This document shows positions 8,721-16,881 of a stretch of DNA of 64,000 bases, in pieces. The translations under genes were made by a program, and so were the position numbers. Within the stretch, counting starts at the first letter, position 1. Every line of letters begins with the position of its first letter. The stretch is from NCEH01 sp002257205 (lineage in GTDB: Bacteria; Pseudomonadota; Alphaproteobacteria; Rhizobiales; Xanthobacteraceae), in NCBI RefSeq assembly GCF_043195105.1, contig NZ_JBAFWO010000005.1; one strand, written 5' to 3'. The notes beneath the pieces are model-generated. The model did not search any database and was not told the origin of the DNA. It saw only the letters and a list, made by a program, of their open reading frames with translations.

Positions 8721-9190
8721 GCGCGTCGGCACAAGAGCAAAAGGACAGCGGGAACAAGGGCGCGGGGCGCGAGCAACCGGCGCTGATCTCCGCCTTCCCC
8801 CACCGCCTCACCATCACGACCCGCTGGGCGGACATGGATGTCTATGGCCATGTGAACAACGTGGTCTTTTATTCCTATTTCGACACGGTGGTGAACGAGT
8901 ATCTGATCTCCAAGGGGGCGCTGGATTTCGAGAACAGCCCGGTCATCGGCCTAGTGGTGGAAACCCGCTGCGCCTATTTCGCCAGCCTCTCCTATCCGGC
9001 GGTGGTGCAGGCGGGGCTTCGGGTGGCGAAGCTCGGCTCCAGCTCGGTGCGCTATGAGATCGGCCTGTTTCAGGGCAGCGACCAGGCGGCGGCGCAGGGG
9101 CATTTCGTGCATGTCTATGTGGACCGCCTCACCCGCCGTCCGGTGCCGCTGCCGGACGCGCTGAAGGCGGCCCTGCTGCCGCTCACCTGA
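8717..9190 (+). CDS. Acyl-CoA thioesterase, 4HBT hotdog fold (YbgC/FadM-like)
   Basis: The 157-aa product carries the 4-hydroxybenzoyl-CoA thioesterase signature TTRWADMDVYGHVNNVVFYS, with the catalytic Asp and the GHVNN loop near residue 45. A single hotdog domain (about residues 33-150) fits the usual 130-150 aa length; the first 30 residues are a polar, low-complexity extension. It hydrolyses acyl-CoA to acid and CoA in the cytoplasm. The start codon overlaps the stop of the alcohol dehydrogenase gene, so the two are co-translated. A parS site lies 24 bases after the stop. Confidence 0.88.
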   Translation: MSASAQEQKDSGNKGAGREQPALISAFPHRLTITTRWADMDVYGHVNNVVFYSYFDTVVNEYLISKGALDFENSPVIGLVVETRCAYFASLSYPAVVQAGLRVAKLGSSSVRYEIGLFQGSDQAAAQGHFVHVYVDRLTRRPVPLPDALKAALLPLT

Positions 9191-9213
9191 CGGAATCTGC
9201 GTCTCGCTGGCAA

Positions 9214-9229
9214 TGTTTCACGTGAAACA
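9214..9229. other. parS: parS-like centromere site
   Basis: TGTTTCACGTGAAACA at 9214-9229 is identical to the consensus parS element. The palindrome extends perfectly to 22 bp (9211-9232). It lies between convergent genes, where ParB loading would not hit a coding frame. Alphaproteobacterial parS sites cluster close to the replication origin. Confidence 0.88.
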
Positions 9230-9370
9230 TTGATTTTAAAACAATGACTTGGCGCGGACGAACAGCGGTTTGGTGACGCTTCGCCGCGCCTTTTCGGGCG
9301 ATGACACCGCCTATTCGCCCGAACGTTCGCCGCGAACTTCGGCAAATCGCGATTCCGCCAAAGGCGCGCC

Positions 9371-9775
9371 CTACGGCCCCAGCAGATCGATCAGCGCCGG
9401 GATCAGCGGCGCGTCGGCGGGGGGCATGGGCAAGTCGCGCAGCTTTGCCGGGCGCAGCCATTTGAGACCGGAATGCTCGCGCGCCACCACCGGCCCGTCC
9501 CAGCGGCGGCAGATCCACAGCGGCATCAGCAAATGGAAGGTCTCATAGCCATGGCTGGCGAAAGTGAGGGGGGCGAGGCACGCCTCCTTCACCACGATGC
9601 CCAGTTCCTCGTTGAGTTCGCGGATGAGGGTGTCCTCGGGCCGCTCGCCCGCCTCCACCTTGCCGCCGGGAAACTCCCAGAGGCCGGCCAATTGCTTGCC
9701 CTCCGGGCGCTGGGCCACCAGCACCCGGTTGTCCACATCGACCAGCGCGCAGGCGGCGACGAGGACGATCTTCAC
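9371..9775 (-). CDS. mutT: MutT-type Nudix (d)NTP pyrophosphohydrolase
   Basis: The 134-aa product has a complete Nudix box, GGKVEAGERPEDTLIRELNE plus ELGI, matching GX5EX7REUXEEXGU, at about residues 38-61. Length and sequence (the lead QRPEGKQLAGLWEFPG) match MutT 8-oxo-dGTP diphosphatases, which clean the nucleotide pool of oxidised guanine. The start overlaps the argJ stop (ATGA), an arrangement seen in related alphaproteobacteria. The downstream end is convergent with the thioesterase gene, with parS between. Confidence 0.9.
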   Translation of the reverse strand: MKIVLVAACALVDVDNRVLVAQRPEGKQLAGLWEFPGGKVEAGERPEDTLIRELNEELGIVVKEACLAPLTFASHGYETFHLLMPLWICRRWDGPVVAREHSGLKWLRPAKLRDLPMPPADAPLIPALIDLLGP

Positions 9776-11013
9776 GAGCGATAATCGCCGTTGATGGCGA
9801 TGTATTCCTTGGTGAGATCGCAGGTGAGCGCGCGGAACTTGCCGTCGCCGAGCCCGAGGTCCACCCGGATGTCGATCACATCGCCCCTCATATATTGGGA
9901 GACCATGCCCTCGTCGTAATCCGGGTCACGGGCGCCATGGGCGGCGACCTGGATGTCGCCGAAGGAGATGGTGAGAAGATCGCGGTCGGCGGGCTCCCCG
10001 GCCTTGCCGACCGCCATCACCACCCGGCCCCAATTGGCATCCTCGCCGGCCACCGCGGTCTTCACCAGCGGCGAATTGGCGATCGACATGGCGATGCGCC
10101 GGGCCGACTTCTTGGACGCCGCGCCAGTCACATGCACGCGCACCAGCTTGCGGGCGCCCTCGCCGTCGCGGGCCACCTGTTCGGCGAGGTCGGCCATTAC
10201 GCCCTTCAGGGCGGCGCGGAAGCCTTCGACGCGCGAATCATCCCAGCGCTTGATGGTGCCGACGCCCAGCGCCTTGGCGGCGCCGGTGGCGAACAGCAGC
10301 AGCGTGTCGGAGGTGGAGGTGTCGCCATCCACGGTCACGGCATTGAAGGTGGTGCCCACGGCCTTGGACAGCATCTTCTGGAGCACGTCGGCGGCGATCG
10401 GCGCGTCGGTGACGATGAAGGAGAGCATGGTCGCCATATCGGGGGCGATCATGCCGGCGCCCTTGGCCATGCCGGCGATGGTCACGTCCAGTTCGCCGAG
10501 CTTCACCGTGGTGGTGGAGAGCTTGGGGAAGGTGTCCGTGGTCATGATGGCGCGCGCCGCCTCGGTCCAGTTCTCGCTGCCAAGGCGGGTCGCCGCATCG
10601 GCAAGGGGCGCCTCGAACTTGTCGGCGTCCAGCGGCTCGCCGATCACGCCGGTGGAGGCCAGGAACACTTCGGACGGCTTGCAGCCCAGGGCCGCGGCGG
10701 CATATTCCGCCGTGGCGGCGGTGGTGTCGCGGCCGGCTTCGCCGGTGAAGGCATTGGCATTGCCGGAATTGACCACCAGGGCCCGCGCCCGGCCGCCGCG
10801 CAGCGCAGCGCGGCACCATTCCACGGGAGCCGAAGGGCACAGCGAGCGCGTGGTGACGCCGGCAACCGTGGTGCCCGGCGCGAACGCCATCAGCAGCACA
10901 TCGGTGCGGCCCTGGTATTTGACGCCGGCGGAGGCGGTCGCGAACCGGACGCCCCCGACCGGCGGGACATAGGGAATCAGCCGGGGGGCGAGCGGGGACA
11001 GGGGAGCGGACAT
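9772..11013 (-). CDS. argJ: Bifunctional glutamate N-acetyltransferase / amino-acid acetyltransferase ArgJ
   Basis: The 413-aa ornithine acetyltransferase transfers acetyl from N-acetylornithine to glutamate, recycling acetyl groups in arginine synthesis. The autocleavage site is visible in MAKGAGMIAPDMATMLSF: the proenzyme splits before the Thr of ATM, which becomes the nucleophile, giving alpha and beta chains. The oxyanion region TTRSLCPSAPVEWC and the conserved C-terminus (LTCDLTKEYIAINGDYRS) are intact. The start at 11013 follows GGAAGG and gives the usual length; an open frame continues upstream without family similarity. It is translationally coupled to mutT. Confidence 0.95.
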   Translation of the reverse strand: MSAPLSPLAPRLIPYVPPVGGVRFATASAGVKYQGRTDVLLMAFAPGTTVAGVTTRSLCPSAPVEWCRAALRGGRARALVVNSGNANAFTGEAGRDTTAATAEYAAAALGCKPSEVFLASTGVIGEPLDADKFEAPLADAATRLGSENWTEAARAIMTTDTFPKLSTTTVKLGELDVTIAGMAKGAGMIAPDMATMLSFIVTDAPIAADVLQKMLSKAVGTTFNAVTVDGDTSTSDTLLLFATGAAKALGVGTIKRWDDSRVEGFRAALKGVMADLAEQVARDGEGARKLVRVHVTGAASKKSARRIAMSIANSPLVKTAVAGEDANWGRVVMAVGKAGEPADRDLLTISFGDIQVAAHGARDPDYDEGMVSQYMRGDVIDIRVDLGLGDGKFRALTCDLTKEYIAINGDYRS

Positions 11014-11195
11014 CGGCGTGGCCTTCCGTGAATGGCGGGCGAGATGTGCCGCAGGCCGCGCCCGCAGGCAAGCGCTTCGCGCGCAGAGCGGCCCTTCGCG
11101 CGCGCTTTCCGCCGGGCTTGCACGCGCCGGCCTTGCCTCGCTGTGCCGCCCATGCCACGGTCGGCGCGATCTCGCACTGCTTTCCCTCAGGGGCC

Positions 11196-12146
11196 ATGCC
11201 ACTGCTTTCCCTTACGGATCTCGACCGAGCCGAACTTGGACCCTGGCCGGCGCTCGGCTATCAGGGCAGCCCGCTCGACCGCGCCGCCCATCTGCGCGGC
11301 GCGGTGGAGGACCTCGCCAAGCGGGAGGATGCCCGCTTCTATCTCCTCGGCGGCGAAGGGGTGGTGCTCCATCCCGGCGAACCGCTGCGCGACCCGCTGT
11401 TCACCGCCGATGCGGCGACCGCGCTCGGCGCGGGCAAGCGGATCTTCCTCGGCCTCGCCGACGGCGCGCCGCGCTTCGCCGCCCGGATCGACCCGGCGGA
11501 GAAGGAACGCCTGGAGGCGCGCGGCCTGCTGGTGCCGGATCTGCGCTCCACCGCCGTGCAGGGCCTGGTGTCCAACGATCATCTGGCCGCGCTCGCGTGC
11601 GGCAAGGCCATGCTCGCCTGGCACGGGCGTCATCGCTTCTGCGCCAATTGCGGCACCCGCACCCGCGCCATTGAAGGCGGCTGGCGGCGCGATTGCCCGA
11701 GCTGCGGGGCCCAGCATTTTCCCCGCACCGATCCCGTGGTGATCATGCTGACCTATCGCGGCGATGAATGCCTGATGGGCCGGGCGCCGCATTTCGCGCC
11801 GGAAATGTGGTCCTGCCTCGCCGGCTTCGTCGAGCCCGGCGAGACCATCGAGGAAGCGGTGCGGCGCGAGACGCTGGAGGAAACCGGCATCACCACCGGC
11901 GCGGTGCGCTATCGCTGGTCCCAGCCCTGGCCCTATCCCATGTCGCTGATGTTCGGCTGTATCGCCGAGGCGACATCGCAAACCATCACGATGGACCCGA
12001 ACGAGCTGGCGGGCGCCCGCTGGTTTTCCCGCGCGGAAATCGCGAAGATGCTGGTACGCGCGCACCCCGACGGGCTGTTCGTTCCGCCGGCGAACGCCAT
12101 CGCCCATCATCTGATCCGCGCCTTCGTCGAGGGCGCCACCGTCTGA
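11196..12146 (+). CDS. nudC: NAD(+) diphosphatase / RNA decapping Nudix hydrolase NudC
   Basis: The 316-aa product has the full NudC layout. It has an N-terminal domain and then a zinc ribbon with two Cys pairs (FCANCGTRTR and CPSCGAQHFPR). The Nudix box is GFVEPGETIEEAVRRETLEE, with TGI following. The family tag SQPWPYPMSLMFG distinguishes NudC from other Nudix enzymes. It cleaves NAD(H) to NMN and AMP, and removes NAD caps from RNA. The ATG at 11196 sits after TCAGGGG; an in-frame ATG at 11028 would overlap the argJ start region and looks spurious. It is divergent from argJ. The permease gene starts 4 bases after its stop. Confidence 0.93.
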   Translation: MPLLSLTDLDRAELGPWPALGYQGSPLDRAAHLRGAVEDLAKREDARFYLLGGEGVVLHPGEPLRDPLFTADAATALGAGKRIFLGLADGAPRFAARIDPAEKERLEARGLLVPDLRSTAVQGLVSNDHLAALACGKAMLAWHGRHRFCANCGTRTRAIEGGWRRDCPSCGAQHFPRTDPVVIMLTYRGDECLMGRAPHFAPEMWSCLAGFVEPGETIEEAVRRETLEETGITTGAVRYRWSQPWPYPMSLMFGCIAEATSQTITMDPNELAGARWFSRAEIAKMLVRAHPDGLFVPPANAIAHHLIRAFVEGATV

Positions 12147-12150
12147 AAGA

Positions 12151-14031
12151 GTGCCCGTGCCGGATCCACACCCCAGCTCCGGACCCGAGACCCAGGCACG
12201 GCCGCAGCAGGATGGCGCGACGCCCGCGCACCATCGTCCCGCACGCCTGCACTGGCGCGGCGCCCTGCGCGCGGCGCTGCGGCCGGTGCGCAAGCTCATC
12301 GCCCCGGCGCGCGGCACCGCGCCCCGCCCGGTGCGCCGGCCCTCCACTTTGGTCTATGGGCTGGAGGACAAGGTTCCGCTCTCCGCCCTCATTCCCCTGT
12401 CCACCCAGCACGCCATGCTGGCGCTGACCTTCCTGATCTATCCCATCGTCGCCGCCACCGAGGCGGGGCTGCCGGAGGACCAGATCGAGGCCATGCTGAG
12501 CGCCTGCGCCATGTGCATCGGGCTCACCACCATCATCCAATGTTCGCGCACCCGCTTCGGCAGCGGCTATCTGGGCATCCATATTCCCGCCGCTGGCGCC
12601 ATTCCGCTGGCGGTGCAGGCGCTCACCATCGGCGGGCTGGGGCTGATGGCGGCAACCACCATCCTGGTGGGCGTGTGCCAGCTCTTCATGGCGCGCCTGG
12701 TGCGGCCGCTGCGCGTGCTGCTGCCGCCGGAGGTGTGCGGCGTCGCCGTGACCATGCTCGGCGTTTCGCTCGCCAGCCCCGCCCTGCGGCGTGCGCTCGG
12801 CCTGGAAGGCGGGGGCACCGAGGTGAACCTCGGGCCGCTCGCGGTGTCCATGGTGACCCTGGTGCTGATCGTCAGCGTCACCGTGTTCGCGCCGCGCCGG
12901 TTCAAATTGTTCGCGGTGCTCGTGGGCGCGTCCAGCGGCTGGGCGCTGGCCATGTTCAGCGGCGTCGATCCCACCGACATGGGGGCCGCCCTGGCCAAGG
13001 CGGATTTCGTCGCCCTGCCCCATCTCCAATTGCCTTCGCTGGCGCTGGAGCCGCGCCTGTTCCCGCTGGTGGCCCTGCTCGTGATGATGGGGCTGGTGGA
13101 CGTGCTCGGCGTCACGGTCTCGCTGGAAAAGATGAACGACGCCGAATGGCGCCGCGCCGACATGCAGGCGGCGGGACGCGCGGTGACCGCCTGCGGCATC
13201 GGCAATATCTTGAACGGCATGACCTCGGGCTTCCAGTCCGGCCTGTCGTCCTCGGCCGTGGGTCTCGCCTTCGCCACCGGGGCGACTGCGCGCAGCATCG
13301 GCATCCTCGCCGGCGCCGTGATCTTCGCGACCGCCTTCTTTCCGAAGGCCATCATGGCGCTGACGCTGATCCCCTCGCCGGTGATCGGCGGCATCCTGCT
13401 CTACACCTCCGCTTACCTGCTGGTTGCGGGCATGGACCTGATCTTGTCCCGCCGACTCAGCGAGCGGCGGGTGTTCCTGGTGGGGCTCTCGGTGCTGGCG
13501 GGCCTCTCGGTGGCGCTGCTGCCGCTGAAGGGGCAATTGCCGTTCTGGATCCAGCCCCTGTTCTCCACGCCGCTCACCGTCGCGGCGTGCAGCGCCATCG
13601 CGCTCAACCTGCTGTTCCGCATCGGCATATCCAAGGAAAGTTCGTTCTTGGTGCCGGAGGGGGCGAACGCCTTCCTCACCGCCCAGGACTTCCTGGAACG
13701 CCAGGGCGATCTGTGGGGCGCGCGGCGCGACGTCATCGCCGCCGCCATTCCGGTGGCCGCCCAGGCGCTGGAGGTGATCGTCGACACCGGCATCGCCGAA
13801 GGGCCGGTGGAATTGCGCGCCCGCTTCGACGAGAGCCATCTCGACGTGTTCGTGCTCTATGACGGCGCGGTGCTGGAGGTGCCCAAGGAGCGCCCCTCCC
13901 CCGAGGCGCTGCTGGGCGACGCCAAGGAGGTCGCCGGCTTCGCCGCCTATCTGCTGGTGAAGCTGGGCGACCGGGTCACCTTCGGCCGGGCCGCCGGGCG
14001 CGCGCGCATCACTTTGCGCTTCGATCATTAG
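12151..14031 (+). CDS. NCS2 (uracil/xanthine-type) permease with C-terminal GHKL-like domain
   Basis: The 626-aa product begins with about 60 Pro/Arg-rich cytosolic residues. The membrane part (about residues 75-495) is an NCS2 nucleobase transporter with about 12-14 helices and segments such as MMGLVDVLGVTVSLEKM and TSGFQSGLSSSAVGLAFATG. The last 107 residues (from about 520) are soluble and read like a degenerate HATPase/GHKL fold of the RsbW kind: AAQALEVIVDTG in the N-box position, LDVFVLYDGAVLEVP in the D-box position, then a G-rich strand. The usual N-box Asn is not seen. The start is GTG, 4 bases after nudC, so the two are probably co-transcribed. The substrate is uncertain. Confidence 0.8.
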   Translation: MPVPDPHPSSGPETQARPQQDGATPAHHRPARLHWRGALRAALRPVRKLIAPARGTAPRPVRRPSTLVYGLEDKVPLSALIPLSTQHAMLALTFLIYPIVAATEAGLPEDQIEAMLSACAMCIGLTTIIQCSRTRFGSGYLGIHIPAAGAIPLAVQALTIGGLGLMAATTILVGVCQLFMARLVRPLRVLLPPEVCGVAVTMLGVSLASPALRRALGLEGGGTEVNLGPLAVSMVTLVLIVSVTVFAPRRFKLFAVLVGASSGWALAMFSGVDPTDMGAALAKADFVALPHLQLPSLALEPRLFPLVALLVMMGLVDVLGVTVSLEKMNDAEWRRADMQAAGRAVTACGIGNILNGMTSGFQSGLSSSAVGLAFATGATARSIGILAGAVIFATAFFPKAIMALTLIPSPVIGGILLYTSAYLLVAGMDLILSRRLSERRVFLVGLSVLAGLSVALLPLKGQLPFWIQPLFSTPLTVAACSAIALNLLFRIGISKESSFLVPEGANAFLTAQDFLERQGDLWGARRDVIAAAIPVAAQALEVIVDTGIAEGPVELRARFDESHLDVFVLYDGAVLEVPKERPSPEALLGDAKEVAGFAAYLLVKLGDRVTFGRAAGRARITLRFDH

Positions 14032-14326
14032 GGCGGGACCCGGACGCCGGACGTCGGAAATCATCCCGCACGCGCGGGGCTGGACAGGAATGGATGACCT
14101 TGCGCTTCCCAGGCGGGAAAAGCTCATGCCAAAGGCCATCTTCAAAACGCCCTTTGCACCTTAAGGCGAGCTCTTGAAAATCAAGTGTTCATCAAGATGG
14201 TCCCCCGAAGGTGTAGCATCCCACCGCTTGATAAGCCCGCTTCATCTTTTGTTGCCTCGCGCGCGCAAGAGAATAAATCTAGCCTTGTCTCAAAGGTGCG
14301 GCGAAGACGGCATCTGGGAGGCGGTC
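14032..14326. other. Intergenic region with no recognised gene
   Basis: This roughly 295-base gap is less GC-rich in its right half. It contains short palindromes such as CGCACGCGCGGG after the permease stop. A ribosome binding site (GGGAGG) ends it. I see no coding frame with family similarity. Confidence 0.4.
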
Positions 14327-14788
14327 ATGGGCGCGACTTGGGAACTCCTGCTCGGCAAGCTCGAATGGCTCAGCGCCCCGATCGGCGATTTGCCACAAGA
14401 GGCCATCGCCACGGCGACAGTGCTGTTCTGCCTGCTCATCCTGGCGGGCGTCGCAGCCATCTTGCGGCTTGCGATGCCGAGCATCATGGCCCTCACCCTG
14501 GGCGCGATCTTCCTGGCGCTCCAGGCCTATGACGTACAGACCCAATGGCGCACCATCAGCTTTGGCGCCGTCGCGCTCGTCATGGCGCTGATCGTCACCA
14601 CCAGCGAGCGGCGACGTGGCGTGCGCGAGATCCGGCAGGAGCTTGCCGACATGGACGCGCGCTTCGATCGCTTCCTGGATGCGCTCGACCACCGCCAAGC
14701 CCTGGTTGAACATCGCGTCGAGCAGGCGCTGGTCGTTCCCGCTCCGCCGCCGCCGACGCAGAATACGCAGAATACGCAGAATACGTGA
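14327..14788 (+). CDS. Small membrane protein with coiled-coil tail
   Basis: I do not recognise this 153-aa protein. Two hydrophobic helices are visible (about residues 28-60, and IMALTLGAIFLALQAY then SFGAVALVMALIVTT). A charged helical segment follows (REIRQELADMDARFDRFLDALD) that could form a coiled coil. The C-terminus is Pro-rich and ends in QNTQNTQNT, encoded by three 9-bp units GAATACGCA (last one altered) from 14761. The start follows CTGGGAGGCGGTC. It looks like an inner-membrane protein with a cytoplasmic tail. It stands at the left border of the type I secretion island and may belong to neither region. Confidence 0.6.
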   Translation: MGATWELLLGKLEWLSAPIGDLPQEAIATATVLFCLLILAGVAAILRLAMPSIMALTLGAIFLALQAYDVQTQWRTISFGAVALVMALIVTTSERRRGVREIRQELADMDARFDRFLDALDHRQALVEHRVEQALVVPAPPPPTQNTQNTQNT

Positions 14789-14809
14789 TCGCCGGGCCTA
14801 GAGCGCGAT

Positions 14810-14848
14810 CCGCCCATATGGAATCACTTGGTGGTTCCATATGGGCGG
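14810..14848. repeat. Palindromic intergenic element
   Basis: CCGCCCATATGGAA (14810-14823) and TTCCATATGGGCGG (14835-14848) are perfect 14-bp inverted arms around an 11-base loop. There is no T-run. It resembles the dispersed palindromes of Hyphomicrobiales genomes. Two copies of ATTGAATAG follow nearby (14868-14915). Confidence 0.7.
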
Positions 14849-14935
14849 TAAATCGCCCCCTCACTTATTGAATAGAGGCGGATTCACTGCCCATATTGAA
14901 ACGCCCAAGGCGATTGAATAGGGGCAGACCCGGCT

Positions 14936-15733
14936 CTATCCCCGCCGATGCCGGAAGCGGTTGACTGGGCGAAAGGGCAGCACAATTCCCATCTGCCCCC
15001 GCACGCAGGGGCCGAACATGTGGGAGTCCGGCCGCTTTCGGGTCGGACCCGGCGCTTCCAGATCCTTCAGCGCCCTGCGGCCGTTCAGCCAGACCACGCC
15101 CGGCAGCAGAAACCCCGCGTGCCCGCCTTCACCGGCTGATCCCGCATTAAGGGCGTGCTGCATATGCGCCACCTGATGCTCGATGTAGCTGCTGGAGCCG
15201 GCCTTGGGATCGGTGCGGCGCTTGGCGGTAGCCGAGCCCCGGCTGCCGTGCCTTACATTGGTGGCGAGAAGCGCGCCCGGTGGAAAGAAGGTGCCGCCGC
15301 CCATGATGAAGGAGAGCGCATGCTTGGCCACCTCCGGCGGCGTGGTTGTCGGGACAAAGCCGCGCGCACCTTGCCGAAAGGCGTCCGTCACCTCTTCGGG
15401 ATCGCTCCTGTCGGACAGGATGACCAGTGGGGCGTTGAGGGTGAAATCCTGGACATGCCGCATCCATTCAGAGGCCACGGGATCCTGCACCGACAGCCGG
15501 CCGAGGCTCAGAATGCCCAGCGAGAATGCAAGATGTCGGTCCGCCGCGCTCTCAAGGTCCGCGGGATCGCAGTCGCGAAGCGAAACGCCGTGCATCTCAG
15601 CCCAATCCCGCAGCAGCCCCACGATGCCGGCGCGCCTCAGTGGAAGAGCGTCGACGATGAGGACGATGGGCGGGAGATCCTTTTCGATCGCTTCGGACAA
15701 GGCCACACCTGATGATGCAAGATCCTCTCCCAT
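14936..15733 (-). CDS. Atypical receiver-domain protein lacking HTH
   Basis: The 265-aa product aligns by eye with the LuxR-type regulator encoded just upstream (16108-16881) over its first 165 residues. Both share the leads IVLIVDALPLRRAG/IILIDDLPFRRAS, the strand PLVILSDR, the segment GARGF and FIMGGG.FFPP.ALL. Only one Asp of the acidic pair remains (IVDALP), the phosphoacceptor position is Ser (LGILSLGRL) and the conserved Lys is absent, so it is a pseudo-receiver. The C-terminal 100 residues show no helix-turn-helix and I find none in other frames. It may titrate or modify its paralogue. The start at 15733 lacks a clear ribosome binding site, so the N-terminus is uncertain. Confidence 0.6.
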   Translation of the reverse strand: MGEDLASSGVALSEAIEKDLPPIVLIVDALPLRRAGIVGLLRDWAEMHGVSLRDCDPADLESAADRHLAFSLGILSLGRLSVQDPVASEWMRHVQDFTLNAPLVILSDRSDPEEVTDAFRQGARGFVPTTTPPEVAKHALSFIMGGGTFFPPGALLATNVRHGSRGSATAKRRTDPKAGSSSYIEHQVAHMQHALNAGSAGEGGHAGFLLPGVVWLNGRRALKDLEAPGPTRKRPDSHMFGPCVRGQMGIVLPFRPVNRFRHRRG

Positions 15734-16107
15734 CCAATTGCATCAAGAACCAGCAATTTAACGCCGTACACTTGAAGATTTCATGCAGGCGCGTGAAATC
15801 GAAGCAGATAGAGAGTTGATTAAATATATTTCAATCGCCTGCAACAAAACAATTAATACTGAAGCATGAAGCCCCTAACGCGTACAAATGCGCTGTACTC
15901 CCGAGGCATTGCGCCGGGCAGAGAGACTCGGCCCCATAATGCGCGACCGAGGTCCGATGGCGGTCGCCTTCATATCGGAAGCGGTAGAGCCGGATATTTG
16001 GAGCTAGAGCGTTTTCAGCAAAAGTGGATTCCGGTTTTGCGTTACGAAAACGCGTCATAATAAAAGCCCGGAGCACGTTCGGCAAACCGGCGTTCGCCGA
16101 ACCTGCT
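15734..16107. other. Intergenic region between the two regulators
   Basis: These 374 bases hold an AT-rich stretch next to the promoter of the shorter regulator (15760-15860) and a palindromic repeat element at 16004-16111. No gene is supported. Confidence 0.5.
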
Positions 16108-16111
16108 CTAG
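16004..16111. repeat. Composite palindromic repeat element, Hyphomicrobiales type
   Basis: The outer arms CTAGAGC (16004-16010) and GCTCTAG (16105-16111) flank two inner palindromes. One is CGTTTTC paired with GAAAACG, enclosing GCAAAA/TTTTGC. The other is GTTCGGC (16077-16083) paired with GCCGAAC (16096-16102). Sequences of this type, with AGCGTTTTC and AAAGTGGATTCCGG, are common dispersed intergenic repeats in Hyphomicrobiales. The right end touches the stop region of the regulator gene. Confidence 0.7.
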
Positions 16112-16881
16112 AGGCCCGGCACCCAGCTCTCCGGCCCCTTCACCGCTTCCGGCAATGCGGGCGACAAGCCGCCCACCGCCTGGCCTCGCTCCATTCCGCA
16201 CAAGGCGGCCTGGGTTCGGTTCGACGCCCCAAGCTTGCGCATGATCTGACGGACATGGACTTTGACCGTCGACTCGCACATGGACAGCTCACGGGCTATC
16301 CTTTTGTTGGAGTGCCCCTGCTGAAGCAGACGCAGGACCGCGTTCTGCCGGACCGTCAGGGTCGTGCAATAGGCGCCATTGTGCATGACATTCGACACCA
16401 CCGGCCGCCGCCAGTCGGGCGTGGGAGCCCGGTTCTGGCTTCCCAGCAAGGCGTTCGCCGGGAAGTACACGCCGCCACCCATGATGAAACGCAGCGCCTG
16501 AAACACCACGGAAGGCGAAATCTGCGAACTGATGAACCCGCGCGCGCCGGCCTTGAGCACATTGACCACCTCGTCCGCGTCGTCACGGTCCGATAGGATG
16601 ACAAGGGGCACGTCCGGCTGCCTGCCGCGCAACTCCTCGATGCGGCCCTGAAGCTCGGGCGCCTCCATGGATTCTCCCCCGACGTTGAAGACGATAAGCT
16701 GCACGTCGCAATTGCCTTGACCGGATTCACGAAGGTCGGACAAGTCCAACGCTTCGAGCCGCATATTATCTTCCTTCGCCCAATCCTCGAGCAGGCTTTT
16801 CAGGCTCGCTCTGCGGAACGGAAGGTCATCTATTAAGATGATTCGTAGAAGACCAGCAAGATTATCAGGCACCGAGATCAT
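16108..16881 (-). CDS. LuxR-family regulator with pseudo-receiver domain
   Basis: The 257-aa product has a receiver-like domain (residues 12-135) and a C-terminal GerE/LuxR helix-turn-helix (about 172-225) with LTVRQNAVLRLLQQGHSNK and the recognition segment CESTVKVHVRQIMRKLGA. The acidic pair DD is present at 18-19. The phosphorylated Asp is replaced by Asn (LIVFNVGG, residue 66) and the Lys is missing after GARGFI, so it probably works without phosphorylation. The start at 16881 follows GGAGGAAGTC; an in-frame start 8 codons upstream lacks such a site. Placed beside the secretion genes, it is a good candidate regulator of the island. Confidence 0.85.
   Translation of the reverse strand: MISVPDNLAGLLRIILIDDLPFRRASLKSLLEDWAKEDNMRLEALDLSDLRESGQGNCDVQLIVFNVGGESMEAPELQGRIEELRGRQPDVPLVILSDRDDADEVVNVLKAGARGFISSQISPSVVFQALRFIMGGGVYFPANALLGSQNRAPTPDWRRPVVSNVMHNGAYCTTLTVRQNAVLRLLQQGHSNKRIARELSMCESTVKVHVRQIMRKLGASNRTQAALCGMERGQAVGGLSPALPEAVKGPESWVPGL

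Noticed and set aside
11028..11195. N-terminal extension of nudC
   Set aside because: The added 56 residues are Arg/Ala-rich, overlap the argJ upstream region and have no counterpart in NudC.
14936..15130. Possible frameshift hiding an HTH in the shorter regulator
   Set aside because: Reading the other minus-strand frames gave no LuxR-type helix-turn-helix, so this is not a simple frameshift of a normal LuxR protein.
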